Shown here: piece by piece, positions 10,224 through 21,901 of the stretch
Numbering within the stretch: the stretch's first letter is position 1
Layout of the letters: every line of letters starts with the position of its first letter
NCBI GenBank assembly: GCA_016618085.1
Contig: JABLTG010000029.1
Location: forward strand, 62,001 to 126,000
Reading direction: 5' to 3'
From: Neovahlkampfia damariscottae
Lineage: Eukaryota; Heterolobosea; Selenaionea; Neovahlkampfiida; Neovahlkampfiidae
DNA length: 64,000 nucleotides
Made by a program: the position numbers and the translations under genes
The notes under the pieces: generated by a model
What the model saw: only the letters and a program-made list of their open reading frames with translations
Databases searched by the model: none
What the model was told of the DNA's origin: nothing

Positions 10224-11337
10224 ATGACGTTAACAAATTCAAGATTTGTTAAAAAACCAACCAATCACATTTTGTCTACGTTAAAAAGCCTGACAAATCA
10301 ACTTGAAGCAATTGAACCAATAAAAACTGATATGTCTAAAAATTTAGAAGAAGGTGAAGCAACTGATTGGAGAATTACCATTGAAGCCACTTACAAGAAA
10401 TACAAACCAAACTTTCAATTGTTAGACGTTCTCCTAGTCATACTTTCTTTTGTTGCCACAAGTAAAATCAACAATTTCTTTTTTAACGTATTCAAAGTTT
10501 CATTGGCAATATTGATCAACATTTATGTTTTTGGACATATTTTTCACGTTTACTTTTCTGCTTTCGAGGTTGGTTGTTGGCTCAGTTCTTTAGTCATTCT
10601 CGCTTTCAGCTTCAGTCGTTCAAAAAAAAAAGATGACCACCACTTTAAAAAAGTTATTGGTTTCATTGGAATATGGTTTTCGATGCTTGTTAGTTTTTCG
10701 CAACATCAACCAGCAGGTCTAAATCCCCACTTGACTCAAAATTTCCTGTCTTTTGTTCTTTTTTTTATTTCAGGGTAAGTTACTATTATATTTCTTACAA
10801 TTCAAAAGATTTTACTTAAAATCTGTAATACTTTTAACTCTATCGTCATTTAGTTTACATTGGTTCTTATTAATTTCAGGATGGGCAAGTATTGCTTGTT
10901 CAATTTTTGGTTTACAGATTAATAAAGAAAATGAACATTTTTTAGTGTGTCTCTTCACTGTAATCATTGGTCTTGTACTTCAAATGTCAAAAATCAAGCA
11001 CTTTAATACATTTCGTTGGAGTTTCGTTGGATTTAATTATTTATGGATGTATATTCATTTATTCGTTTTATCTCAAGATGTGAACTCAACCAATTACTGG
11101 AAATACAATTTAATCACAGTGATTTGCATTGTTGTGGGCATTCTCATTGGAAGTTTATCGAAAAAGTTGAAATTTCTCAGAGATCTTTCGATTATATTTT
11201 TCATCGTATTTTTAATTCAAAAAGGAACTGAAATTTCATGGAGACAAGAGGAATTCTTATTTTTTTTACTTTCAATTTCAATTGTTTTAATTATTTCCAT
11301 TTTATATTTCAAGCAAATGAAAAAAAAAGAGGGCTAA
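10224..11337 (+). CDS. Multipass membrane protein, not recognised
   Basis: About 365 residues. A soluble N-terminus of about 70 residues is followed by many hydrophobic helices (LLDVLLVILSFVA, FLVCLFTVIIGLVL, WKYNLITVICIVVGILIG, FFLLSISIVLIISILYF). The two reading frames join if a 19-nt GT...AG intron at 10755-10773 is removed, giving FLSF followed by GKLLLYF. That would be among the shortest introns known; a 1-bp indel is the alternative. No CCAAT box near the ATG. Topology and function unknown. Confidence 0.6.
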
Positions 11338-11352
11338 AAATAAAACTGTTTC

Positions 11353-11357
11353 ATTGG
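11353..11357 (+). promoter_or_regulatory. CCAAT box (ATTGG), context TTTCATTGGTCAT
   Basis: 29 bp before the ATG of the SLC35E-like transporter gene, same extended context as at 8165 and 2835. Confidence 0.55.
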
Positions 11358-11386
11358 TCATTTTTGTCAAACTAACAACATAACAG

Positions 11387-12491
11387 ATGAGTGTGATTTC
11401 AGTGGCAATATCATTATCACTGAATGTATTCTCTTCATGTGGAATAATATTCCTAAACAAACACTTGTTCAAAAACCACTATTTCACATTTGGTAAAAAA
11501 AAATTGAAAAAAAATTAAAACAAAACTTGTCAGGAACAACCTTGACTGTTTGTCATTTTTTGGTTACGTTCATATTATGTCTGATTTTTAGTCAGATAGG
11601 AGTTTTTCAAGCAAAGAGGTTGGACATGAAAAAAGTCCTTCCTCTTTCAGTTGCGTTTTGTGGTAAAAAAAAATCAAAATTAAAATTGAAGGATATGTTG
11701 TTTTTAATAATCTCTCATTGATGTTTAATTCAGTTTCATTTTATCAAGTTATGAAAATTCTATGCACACCTTTAATCATCTTAATTCAAAGTTATTTTTA
11801 TGATATTCAAACAGATTCAAGAACAAAATTAGCTTTATTACCTGTTTGTTTCGGTATTTTTATCACAGTTGTTACTGATTTGGAAGTCAATTTATATGGA
11901 ACTATTTTCGCAAGTCTTGCCACAATTTCTAACACTCTTTACACCATAGTAAAAAATTCAATTCATTTTACAAATATTAATTAGTGGGGTAAAACTAAAA
12001 TGAAAGAATTAGATGCGAATCCAATGCAAATTTTACTATATCAGAGTATTACTGCATGTATATTGCTCTGTTTTTGTATTCCTGTATTTGATGACACTGA
12101 ATTATTAATTACGTATCACTATAATGTGGAAAATGTTGTAATATTATTCAATTCTGATAAATTTTAGACTTGGATTTTATCGACATGCATCACGGCGTTC
12201 CTAGTTAATTTTTCATTTTTTTTATTGAGCTCAGTTACATCTTCATTGACAGTAAATGTAATTGGATATCTCAAAACATGTATCGTATTTATAGGAGGAT
12301 TTGTCTTGTTTAACACAAAATTAGAAGCCAAAAACGTATTTGGAATATCATTGACTTTATTGGGTGTGTTGATTTACACATATGTCAAAATGTATCCAAT
12401 TCAAACAATTGAGCCAATTGATACAAATCAAGATCTTGAAGATATTGAAGTTTCATCAAGTGAAAAAATTGAATCAATTGAAGAAAAATAA
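11387..12491 (+). CDS. Nucleotide-sugar/triose-phosphate transporter family, SLC35E3-like
   Basis: Ten-helix drug/metabolite-type carrier. Exon translations follow the TPT family: GIIFLNKHLF, GTTLTVCHF, the loop GYVVFNNLSLMFNSVSFYQ and KILCTPLIILI, then WGKTKMKELDANPMQ, and SLTVNVIGYLKT in the last third. It probably acts in Golgi or ER membranes; the sugar carried cannot be told. Four introns of about 31-55 nt, for example about 11493-11533 and 11666-11693. The ATTGG at 11353-11357 is 29 bp before the ATG. The epimerase that follows 50 bp downstream would use nucleotide sugars in the same compartment, so the pairing is suggestive. Confidence 0.8.
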
Positions 12492-12544
12492 ACGTTGAAT
12501 TTGAAGTTGTTTTTCATTGGTGGAATACATTCAAGTTTGTAACG

Positions 12545-13819
12545 ATGTTAGCTGGGTCAAAGTTGAAACCAATTTTTGTAATTTTTGTTGTTGTATCATT
12601 TGGTCTTGCTTTTCTTCTTTTCATGTATTTGAATAAAAACTCACATTACCCAACAAAACGAACACTTCTTAAACCAAATGGTTTTAACGTTTTGGGTAAA
12701 ACAAAAAAAAAAGATTCATTAATTATTTAGTTACTGGAGGAGCAGGGTTTATAGGAAGTCATATAGTTCAACACTTTCAAGAAAATGAACCAAATTGTGA
12801 AAATATTTATGTTTTGGATAATTTGACCTCTGGAAAAAAAAGCAACATTGAAAAATTTGATAAAGTTGAATTCGTTGAAGGTTCTATCAATGATAAAAGT
12901 GTTGTTAATCATATCATGGAAATGGACATAAAATTTGTTTTCCATTTGGGAGCAAGAGTAAAAAAAAAAAAAAAAATCACTTTGTTTGGTAATATAGGTT
13001 TCAGCTGTTGAATCAGTATACAGACCACATGATTATGTAGTGACAAATACACTTGGAACAATTAATTTATTAGAAGCAGCTGCAGAACATAAAGTTAAAA
13101 GTTTTGTTTTCAGTTCAAGTTCTGCTATTTACGGAAAAGATGAAAGAGTACCAAAAACAGAAGATATGAAACCGTAAGATTTAAACCAATTCTAATCCAA
13201 AATAAGTCAATGTACTTCACCTTATGCTATTACAAAATATGACGGAGAATTTTATTTATCACAATATGAAGATAAAATGAATGTTGTTGCTTTGAGATAT
13301 TTTAATGTATTTGGTGAAAGACAGGACCCAAATTCACAATATTCAGGTAAAAAAAAAAATTTGACATTGACCATTTTGATAGCTGGTAAAAAAGAAAATT
13401 GTTTTTATTTTTTAAAAAGTTATTCCTCAATTTATAACTAAAGGATGTTTGGATAAACAAGATTTAAGTATTTTTGGTGATGGAAAACAAACAAGAGATT
13501 TTGTTTATGTGAAAGATGTAATAAAAACATTGATTCTAACATGGGATAGGTTGTGAGTGCGAACGTTTATTGCGCCAAGAATGTAAAAAAAGGAATATTT
13601 AATGTTGGATATGAACAATCTTTGACAATCAATGATTTAGGAAAAGTTATTCTAGATGAATGTAAATCAACTGCGAAAATTACTCATAAGCCAGCAAGAC
13701 CTGGTGATGTTAAAGTTTCAATGGCGAGTACAAAGGCTTTAAGAGCGACTGGATGGAAACCGAAATATGAATTCAAAAGTGCTTTGAAACAAACTGTGAG
13801 ATGGTTTTTAGAAAATTGA
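12545..13819 (+). CDS. Membrane-anchored UDP-sugar 4-epimerase-like SDR
   Basis: Extended short-chain dehydrogenase. An N-terminal anchor (IFVIFVVVSFGLAFLLFMYL, residues about 10-29) makes it a type II membrane protein, as in Golgi UDP-xylose synthases. NAD motif TGGAGFIGSH, then YVLDNLTSGK (Asp for the ribose), FSSSSAIYG and the catalytic YAITK in SPYAITKYDGE, then LRYFNVFGERQDP and FGDGKQTRDFVYVKDV. The last three match UDP-glucose or UDP-GlcNAc 4-epimerases such as WbpP, though UDP-glucuronate decarboxylase is possible. Several short introns, for example about 12695-12730 and 12960-13000. ATTGG 12516-12520 lies 24 bp upstream. Confidence 0.8.
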
Positions 13820-13920
13820 TAAATTTTTGTTTCTAAAGGATAACCTGGCTTTTTGAATTGTTCAGCTGAAAACTTGAATTTTTTTGGAGAAGATTTGATT
13901 TCAACCTCATGTTTTTTTGA

Positions 13921-13925
13921 CCAAT
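13921..13925 (+). promoter_or_regulatory. CCAAT box, context TGACCAATCAAC
   Basis: 26 bp before the HAP2 ATG. Confidence 0.55.
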
Positions 13926-13951
13926 CAACAAAAAGTTATCATTCGTAAAAG

Positions 13952-16290
13952 ATGCAGCAACTGGTGCTGAAGTTATTTCTCGTTTTTCAATTATTCACCT
14001 TTACTTCTACTTCAATCATTTCAAGTTCCAAAATAGAACGATGCGTGAAAACTGAAGAATCTACAATGGAATGCAAAAAAAAAATAATCTTGAGTCTTTC
14101 AATAGATCAATCTGAGGTAAATCTTAGAAAGAATAACAATAGAATAGAGAGAAGAAATAGTCATCAGAAATAGTGAAATCGACGGAATTCCAGTAGAATT
14201 CAAAGAGTTTAAAATTCGTTTACAAAAAACTCCTCCATTCGCAAATTATGCATTATTTTATGAGGTTTCAATTCTCAATTTTAATATTTATAGAGTGATT
14301 TTCCTGCTCAAACTAATGAACAAATTATTTACAGATCAGATTTTTTAATTAGTTCTTGTTCTGCTGGGAGTTATCCAGATGATCCTAATCCTACTTGTGG
14401 ATGGGTTTTAAATACAAATAGAGAACCTATAGTAGATAGTCAAGGATTTTGTTGTTCTTGTTCATTAGCAAATCGTTTAGGCATCACAAAAGAAGGAACA
14501 AGAGGAAAACTAAATTGTGATTTATTTGGACCTGTTGCAAGTTCTGCTCATTGTTTAAGGTTTAGTGAATTAAAATATCATTCATTTCGTCTGGGATTAC
14601 CAGAAAAAAAGTTTGAAATTTCAATTCAAATCGAATCTAATGATACACAAAAAGAGACTTTAACTTTGAGTCCTGAAGTTTTGAATTTCAAATCATCACA
14701 AGTCATTGGATCACTCTCAGGTGATTTTAGTGGTTATAAATCAATTCCGGATTTTCAGGATAAATTTCTGTTTGTTCCGTTATTTCCATTGAGCAATGAA
14801 AGAGTGAAAGTTTGATTTTTTGGTTTTTAATATTTTTTAAGGGAGGAATGAAGAATTGGATGTTAATTGATAAACTACATGTTGATAAGACAGGATTCAC
14901 TTGTAATAAAATTGGAGTTAGCTATTCTGCCTTCAGAAACCAAGCAAATCAATGTGGAGCATCTCCAAATGATTGTTTACACAATCAAGTCGAAGATTTT
15001 CATCAAGTATTTATTTTGACAATTTGACATGTTAAAAGGGTGGAAGTTCGTTTATATCAAAATTTGGAGATTTTATTTTCAGTAATTCTTCATCAGAAAA
15101 TCAATTTGTTCTTTCCAAAAGAATCAACCAATTTCAACCTTCAGTGATTAATTTGATCATCAATGGTGATAATTTAAAGTATTTGATCAACAAGTATACT
15201 TAAATTATATTTCTAACAATAAAACAGGAGCCCAGGGAACATCCTTAAAGTTTATGTTCAGAAATTTGAATCATTATCAAAAAATGGGAAATTATTTGCT
15301 CAAGTACAGAATACTGGATCAATTTCTTCAAAATATTCGGTTTCAATAACTCAGTGCTCATCGAATATCAATCCTATTCTGGGTCAGTCTCTTCAATTGG
15401 ATTCAAAATCTATTAAATTGCTTACATTTGATGTTACTACCAATTCACAATTATCAAGTAGCAACATATGTTTCGTCAGATTATATGATTCGGAAGGAGA
15501 TGTAATTGATTTGATGAAAGTTAAATTTGATACAACAGAAACAACCCATTCAAATCCTGGAGATCCAACAAAGAGCGATCCAAGTGATCCACCAACAACA
15601 GGTTATCCAACTTTCATTGATAGTACTTTGAACTTTTTTGGCTCATTGTTCAATTGTAAATGTGAATTATTGGATGTGGTTTGCAGAGTTGTCAGCTTTT
15701 GTTGGATTGAATATATTATAGGTTTAGTGATCACAATCGCATTCATTGTATTTTGTGTTATTTTTTCATTAAGTGATGGATGGTGTTGTTTATTTAAAAC
15801 ATGTCGATGTATGATCAGATGCAATCGTTGTTTAGTCCGTAGTTTTGGAAACGGGATGAACGATATTTCAAATGATTTAAAAACTCCAAAGAGAAAGAAA
15901 AAATCCAAACAAAATGACATAGAAGCACCAACTGATTCTTCTTCAGAAGAAGAAGATGAAGTTTCAATAAATTTTGAAAAAATAATCAAAAAGAAGAAAA
16001 TGATTTTCTTGAACATCAAAAAAAAAGATGTGAAATTTCTCCCAAAAGAAGTTGATGAAACTTTCAGTTTAGCTGGATTTATAAAGAAAGAAAAATTGAA
16101 AGGAACTACTTATTATGTATTTCATTTAGGTTCAAATACTCATCAATTATATCATTTTCAAGAATCAAATTATATTGATTTGGAAACACCAGAGATAATT
16201 GAAGTCAATTCAATCAAAAGATTAGAAAAGAAAAAGTTTATTTCAAACGTTGATGTAACTGCCAAACCAAAATATCAAAGAATTAATTAA
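13952..16290 (+). CDS. HAP2: HAP2/GCS1 gamete fusogen
   Basis: Type I membrane protein of about 720 residues in six exons. Signal peptide at residues 1-21. The HAP2-GCS1 hallmarks are all present: SSCSAGSYPDDPNPTCGW, QGFCCSCS, WMLIDKLHVDKTGFTCNKIG followed by VSYSAFRNQ, and the paired Cys of CGASPNDCLHNQ. A Pro-rich stalk (DPTKSDPSDPPTTGYP), a Cys-rich membrane-proximal piece, one transmembrane helix (IIGLVITIAFIVFCVIF) and a long Lys/Ser-rich cytosolic tail of about 170 residues follow. HAP2 is a class II membrane fusogen that merges gamete membranes across eukaryotes. Introns of 31-50 nt were joined by eye, all in frame. CCAAT at 13921-13925. The stop shares the bases TTAA with the stop of the convergent kinase gene. 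No frame breaks seen. Confidence 0.92.
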
Positions 16291-17972
16291 AATATAGTCT
16301 CAATTTGTCTTTCTATCCAATCTTCAATTTCTTCAACTGTGTTATGTGTTATTTTTGTAAATTCTTCAAATCTATGTTGCAAATATTCCTTTCTAATATT
16401 TCCTGACAACAATAAAACAGGAGCTGATTCTTTGATAAAATCAATATGTGGATTTAATTGTCTTCCCATCCCTTCAATAATACAAGATCCTACTAATGCT
16501 GTTGCGAGGGTTGGATCAATTTTAACATTGTGTTTTCTACCTAATTCTAAACATTTTGAGAATGATTTTCCCATTTCAACTTGTGGTGTTGATAAATCAG
16601 CAAGAAAATCAAAAAATTCACCAAGTTCTTGTTTAAACATTTGAATGTTCAATGGAATTTCTCCCTTTGTGATTTGATTTTTTTCAATTAAACATTCAGC
16701 AGCATCTTCACCATGATGTTGAATAACTGAAGTGAATAATCTCATCAAATTTTTTCTATCCGTTTCTTTTAATTTAGCAACCATACCAACATCTAAAACA
16801 ACCAAACTTGGATTGTTATTTTTATCTAATTTAACAAAAATATTTCCTGGATGCAAATCTCCGTGTAAAAAGTTATCAATTAACATTTTCAAATATAAAA
16901 CAATTCCAATTGAAGCTAATTTGGTTCTTAATGGTTTTGTTTCAACATCATCATTGATAAAATGTCCAATAGGTGTTCCTTGTTCCCAAGTTTCTACTAA
17001 CACCAAAGGATGACAAAATTGATGAATTGGTTTTGGAAAAGTTACTGAATCAATTTCTTTAAAGTTTTCAATAAATTGTTCTAAATTATCAGCTTCAACT
17101 TTCAAATCAATCTGTTCAATCATTGTTCTGCTGAAAGTTGTGATATTTCCTTCCAAGTTCAATGGTTTAAAAGTTGAAAATTGACCAACGAAATTGGCAA
17201 ATGATTTCAATAATTGTAAATCTTGTGAGATAGTTTTTTCAATTCCTGGATGTCTAATTTTCACTGCAACTTCAATATTTACATCATTTTTTAATTTTGC
17301 TTTATAAACTTGTGCAATAGCTCCAGAAGCAATTGGAACTTCATCAAAATCAACAAAAATATCATCTAAATCTTTACCAAATGCTTTTTGAATAATTTCT
17401 TTAGTTTCTTCAAATGAATGCACATTTCCAATATAATGAAGTTGTTTCATTGCATTAGCAAGATATGGATCAAAAATATCTGGTCTTGTGGCAATCCATT
17501 GACCCAATTTTACAAAAGTAGCACCACAAGAACGAAATGTTGATACTAATAATTCATACCAATACAACTTATAACTCTCAGAAATAAAGGTCAAAGGATA
17601 AGTTGATATGATTGGTGTAAATTTTAAACTTAATAATAACACTCTAAATGATAATTGTATCATTGATATTAATCTATGAAATAATCCTTTAGGTTTGTCT
17701 GCTGTTTCTGCTTCATATCCTTTTTTTAATTTTTCAATAATTTCTTCAACTGCTTCATCATGTTCTTTGATTTCTTTATTTTCTTTTGGTTTATAAGTTT
17801 GAATTTTATAAAGTAAATAAGCAAGACCACTTCCGAAAATTAAAGTTTTGAAAGGAAATTTTTTTTTTGCCGTTGATTTTGCTGTGGTCTCAACAAATCT
17901 TTTTTGAAGTGTAATTTTTGATGTGGTTTGACACACAGTTTTATTACTTCGGTTAATTAGTTTTGATAGCAT
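16287..17972 (-). CDS. ABC1/ADCK/COQ8-type mitochondrial atypical kinase (ADCK2-like)
   Basis: 561 residues, single exon. The chosen start is the ATG at 17970-17972, because the frame upstream begins only with TTG. The N-terminus is rich in Arg, Lys, Ser and Thr and poor in acids, then has one hydrophobic segment, as expected for mitochondrial import. Family motifs in order: KLGQ in FVKLGQWIATRPD, the Ala-rich loop PIASGAIAQVY, the lysine AVKIRHPG, the Glu of EIDLKVEADNLEQF, LHGDLHPGNIFV and LDVGMV. The family supports coenzyme Q synthesis or inner-membrane lipid balance. ATTGG boxes at 18018 and about 18043. It ends convergently on HAP2 with a 4-bp overlap. Confidence 0.88.
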   Translation of the reverse strand: MLSKLINRSNKTVCQTTSKITLQKRFVETTAKSTAKKKFPFKTLIFGSGLAYLLYKIQTYKPKENKEIKEHDEAVEEIIEKLKKGYEAETADKPKGLFHRLISMIQLSFRVLLLSLKFTPIISTYPLTFISESYKLYWYELLVSTFRSCGATFVKLGQWIATRPDIFDPYLANAMKQLHYIGNVHSFEETKEIIQKAFGKDLDDIFVDFDEVPIASGAIAQVYKAKLKNDVNIEVAVKIRHPGIEKTISQDLQLLKSFANFVGQFSTFKPLNLEGNITTFSRTMIEQIDLKVEADNLEQFIENFKEIDSVTFPKPIHQFCHPLVLVETWEQGTPIGHFINDDVETKPLRTKLASIGIVLYLKMLIDNFLHGDLHPGNIFVKLDKNNNPSLVVLDVGMVAKLKETDRKNLMRLFTSVIQHHGEDAAECLIEKNQITKGEIPLNIQMFKQELGEFFDFLADLSTPQVEMGKSFSKCLELGRKHNVKIDPTLATALVGSCIIEGMGRQLNPHIDFIKESAPVLLLSGNIRKEYLQHRFEEFTKITHNTVEEIEDWIERQIETIF

Positions 17973-18170
17973 TTTTTTCGTTGTTTTTTTTGAATTAGAG
18001 CCTTTCAAAATAAAACGATTGGTGGAATAATTAATACCCTTTTATTGGTTAAAAATTATCCGAAAATTGCAAAAAGATTCATAGAATCTCAATAACCTCA
18101 TCCCTCGGAGATTTTTTGAATTCAATTTTGAATTTTTCAAAACTCCGATTGATCCATGAAAAAAACTGAA

Positions 18171-19457
18171 TTACTTCAAAAAAGACTTTATAATTTTCAT
18201 CACTTGGAGACCTGAAAATCTTCCTAAATTACCTTTTGCCGCTTCTATTTCAGAGAAACATTCAACTGAGTCTCTCTTATCACTCTTCAAATCCCAAATT
18301 GAAAAAGGAACTGGTTCATAAGAATGATCACCAATCAGAACAGGTGTTGAATGATCACCAGTCACAACAAACAAAAAATTACCATCATTTAAACCTTTTA
18401 AATCATTCAATATATCACCAATCATTAAATCAATTTTTTCAATGAATTCAATTTTCAAATCTAAATTTTTATCATGTCCTGCATCATCAACAGCTTTAAC
18501 ATGTAAAAAACCAAAATTCAAATCAATATTGTTTTTAAAAGTGTCTATTAATGCAACTCTTTTGGAATTTAAGTCTGTATGATAATCACCTGTTCCACCT
18601 TTTGAATTAACGATTTTCATATCAAATGTCATTCCAAGTCCTTTGATAATGGCAGTTGGAGCAATCATAAATGACTTTAATTGATGCCTTTTTTCAAAAT
18701 TTTCAGCGTTTATTCTAACTCCACATCCTCTGAATAGAATTATATTGGCTAATGTTTTTCCTTCTTTTTCTCGAATTTTATTGATTTCATGATTGGTTAA
18801 TTCTTCAGATATTACTCTTGAGATATCATTGATCAATTTTGAACTAAAAAGAGCTTCTTTTGAATCATTTTTTGGTTTTGATTTCAGTAGTGGTAAGTTA
18901 TCTTTCAAAGGATCTGTGTTTGTAATTTTATTGGATAAATTAGGTCCTCTGATTCTAATACCACAACGATGTTCTGTTGAATACTTAAATTTAATCTCAT
19001 GTTCTGGATATATTTTAACCAATCTTTCTTTCATTTTTTCATTCAAAAAATGGCAAAATTTTGGTCCAATGTTTTCAAAATTTCTGTCTGCTCTTCTACT
19101 TGTTACAATATCACCTTCCAAAGTCGCAAAATTACTTTTAAATGCAATGTCACCTATTTTCATATCTAAACCTGCGCCCATGGTTTCAAAACTTCCACGT
19201 CCTTCATAGTAAGTTCTTGGATCATAACCAAATATACTTAAATGAGCTGTATCACTTCCACATCCTAAACCAGGTTCAACTGGATCCATTAATCTGTTTT
19301 TTTTTTAATTTTTTTAAAAAACAAACCCATTTAAACCGTTATAAGCAATTTTATCCATGTTTGGTGTTTTTGAATATTTTAATGGTGTTTCGTTGTTCAA
19401 ATTTGGCACACTTAAGTCAGCTAATCCATCAATTAAAACGAAAACTACTTTTTTCAT
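18171..19457 (-). CDS. 2,3-bisphosphoglycerate-independent phosphoglycerate mutase, archaeal (ApgM) type
   Basis: About 418 residues in two exons, intron about 19294-19326. It interconverts 3- and 2-phosphoglycerate in glycolysis and gluconeogenesis. Alkaline-phosphatase superfamily features: metal Asp in VLIDGLAD at the N-terminus, catalytic Ser in LGCGSDTAHLS, FATLEGD, TSRRADR, HVKAVDDAGHD, and the metal site GDHSTPVLIGDHSYEPVPF. The start ATG at 19455-19457 gives MKKVVFVLIDG. It is divergent from the gene at 19534 over a 76-bp shared promoter. The ApgM form is common in archaea and scattered in protists. Confidence 0.88.
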
Positions 19458-19533
19458 TTTCTTCAACGCTTTTGTTCAATTGGTCTTTGAATTCTCTAAA
19501 CCAATGAATTTGTAATTAAAAAAAAAACATAAA
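19458..19533. promoter_or_regulatory. 76-bp bidirectional promoter with an inverted pair of CCAAT boxes
   Basis: ATTGG at 19479-19483 faces the mutase gene (21 bp from its ATG), and CCAAT at 19501-19505 faces the plus-strand gene (28 bp from its ATG). The region is short and the layout symmetrical. Confidence 0.65.
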
Positions 19534-20151
19534 ATGTCGGAGAGGATAAAAACAATTCTGAAATTATTTGTTGGACCTGGATTTTTAGTATCACTTGTTC
19601 AATTATTTGTATCATTGTAAAAAAAAATAAATTCGTTAATTTTTTCACAGAACTTATCAGAAAATGGAAGACAAAACATCAACAAAAAAACGGATAAAAA
19701 CAGAAGAAAAGAAACTAATTTTAAGTATTTATTTTTAATTTTTAAAAAAAAATCAAAAGCTGAACCTCCAGAATCAAAAATAAAAGTCAAACAAGAATTT
19801 CCAACTGAAGACATTATAAAATCAACCAAAGGTACTGTAATCGATCCTGATATTTCATTTGTAGCAGGTGAATCAGAAATGCCACTTTCTGTTTATGAAT
19901 CACCTTTAATGTCTTCATACAGAGAATTCAAAAAATATAAAAAAAATTCAAAGTCAGACGGTTATTATGTTGTCCAAAAAAAAAGAATTACAAATATTAA
20001 AAATAATGAAAATGATGATACAATAAACCAATGGTACAAAAGAATTCAAATTAAAGACAATAATCCTGAAATTATGTTGCTATATGGAAGAGGACCTGTT
20101 TTCACATATCAGGATGAATTTAATGATCGGTTCGAAGGAATTTATGATTAA
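19534..20151 (+). CDS. Single-pass membrane-anchored orphan protein
   Basis: Three exons join in frame by two introns of about 35 nt (about 19617-19650 and 19730-19764). The protein has about 180 residues: MSERIKTILKLFVGPGFL and an N-terminal hydrophobic anchor, then a Lys/Glu/Thr-rich charged region, then a tidy C-terminal module with LMSSYREFKKYKKNS, YYVVQKKRI, INQWYKRIQIKDN and LLYGRGPVFTYQDEFNDRF. I do not recognise a family. The stop overlaps the convergent beta-glucosidase stop by 4 bp (TTAA at 20148-20151). Confidence 0.6.
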
Positions 20152-21793
20152 TTTTTATAAAATTCTTTCAATAATTCAATATAAAACATTGATCCTCTTC
20201 TTAATGTTCTTTTTTGAGTTTTGTAATCAACATGATACAAACCAAACTTCATAGCATATCCTAAAGATAAATTTAATGAATTTTGAATTTTATTACCTTT
20301 AATCCATTCAAAATTATCCATTAAACTCCAGAAGTAATATGATTGGACATTGACTCCTTCCTCGACAGCTTTGCTGAGAGCATACGTGTATCGTTTTATG
20401 AATGTTTCTCGTAAGGAATCTTTTGCATCCGCCAATCCATTTTCTGTTACGACTATTGGGATTTTTAATTTATCAAATCTTTTCAATGCTCTGTATAATC
20501 CCTCTGCATAAACTGGATAACCCATATCTGTCATTAAATGTTTGAATTCTGGTCTTTCACCAATTTCAATTGGTGGAAATTGTTTTCCATTCCACTAATA
20601 TTTAAATATTAATTTCAATTTTGTTTTTACCATAATGTTAAAATGACTATAATAATTTAATCCAATGAAATCATTTGATGTTTTTCCTAATTCATTTTTG
20701 TAATGAATATCAATAAAAAATGGAATATAAGCTTTGAATTCTCCTTTTTCAAAATAATTTAACATTAATTCGTTAAAATATTCATGCATATAAGATGCAA
20801 TGGAAAATAATAAAAGGTTTGAACGTGGTCTAAAATTAAAGTTGTTTTTAAAATACTTACAGTGGCTATTTTATGAAATTTAGATTAATTTCAAATATTT
20901 CTTACATCCATTTGATGATATTCTTTTACAATTCCAATTTGATTGATATTTCCATGTGGTAATTTTTTCAATTTGTGATAGACGTTTGTGTGGCATGCTA
21001 AAATGTTTGCCAATGTTTGCATACCAAGTTGAAGATTTCTTTTACCTGGTGGATATGTACCAACCCAAAATCCAGGCATAACATAAGCCATAACTTCATT
21101 GAAAGTACACCACATTTTAACTTTACTTCCATATTGTTTAAATGCATACTCAGCAAAGTCTTCAAACCAAATTAAATTTTCATAGCTCTAAAAGTTAAAA
21201 AAAAAAAATTTTTCACTGAAAATTCTCCAATATTTTGAAACCAAACAGGATTGGTACTTGACAAATGTTAAAAAAATGTTTTTTTACTAATGATGTAAAG
21301 TAATCATAGGAGCAATACCATTTTTTATAAGTTCATCAATAACGTCATGATAATGTTGTGTAACTTCTTGTGAAAAAATACCTTTTTTCATTTCCGGTTG
21401 AATTTTTGACCATTCAATAGAAAAACGATATGAACGTACTCCTAAATTCTTCATTAATTGTATGTCTTCTTTATAAAGAATATAATGTTGACAAGCGTCT
21501 CCAGATTTATCTCCATTAGCAATGTTGCCTGGAATATCTTCCCATTCAGACCAATTATTTGTACAATTTCCTTCTACTTGATGAGCTGCAGTTGCTGTAC
21601 CAAAAGTAAATCTTGGTGAACGTGATTTTATTCTTGACGCTGTTTTTGCTGCTGACAAATCTATTTCGTCCCAGTTCCATCTTAATTCTGGATCATTGTT
21701 CAAACTTTCAGAGTTTAATGGGTTCAATTTGAAGATACTATAACCAAAGAGCAAAGTAACCAAAAGCACTACAGTTGTGGTGGAAAATGCCAT
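20148..21793 (-). CDS. Glycoside hydrolase family 1 beta-glucosidase, membrane-anchored
   Basis: Retaining beta-glycosidase. The start is taken at the ATG 21791-21793 (MAFSTTTVVLLVTLLFGYSIF, a signal anchor), because the longer frame begins only with TTG. GH1 motifs: FTFGTATAAHQVEGN, YRFSIEWSKIQP, acid/base Glu in WCTFNEVMAY, NYYSHFN, nucleophile Glu in IVVTENGLAD, YYFWSLMDNFEW and GLYHVDYKTQKRTLR. Several short introns, for example about 21190-21230, 20797-20890 and 20597-20631. Likely substrates are cellobiose-type glucosides from food; specificity cannot be read. ATTGG lies 1 bp upstream of the chosen ATG, with a second at 21821. Confidence 0.88.
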
Positions 21794-21901
21794 GATTGGT
21801 TGTTGAAGGAAAAATTCATGATTGGACAAATTTTATTTTTATGTTAGAGTTTATTCATTTTGCAATTTTTTACTTTTTCATTTAGATCATATCTAATTTC
21901 T

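Noticed and set aside
13952-16290. HAP2 as a viral class II envelope protein
   Set aside because: Motifs are those of the eukaryotic HAP2-GCS1 family, and the gene has host-type introns and promoter.
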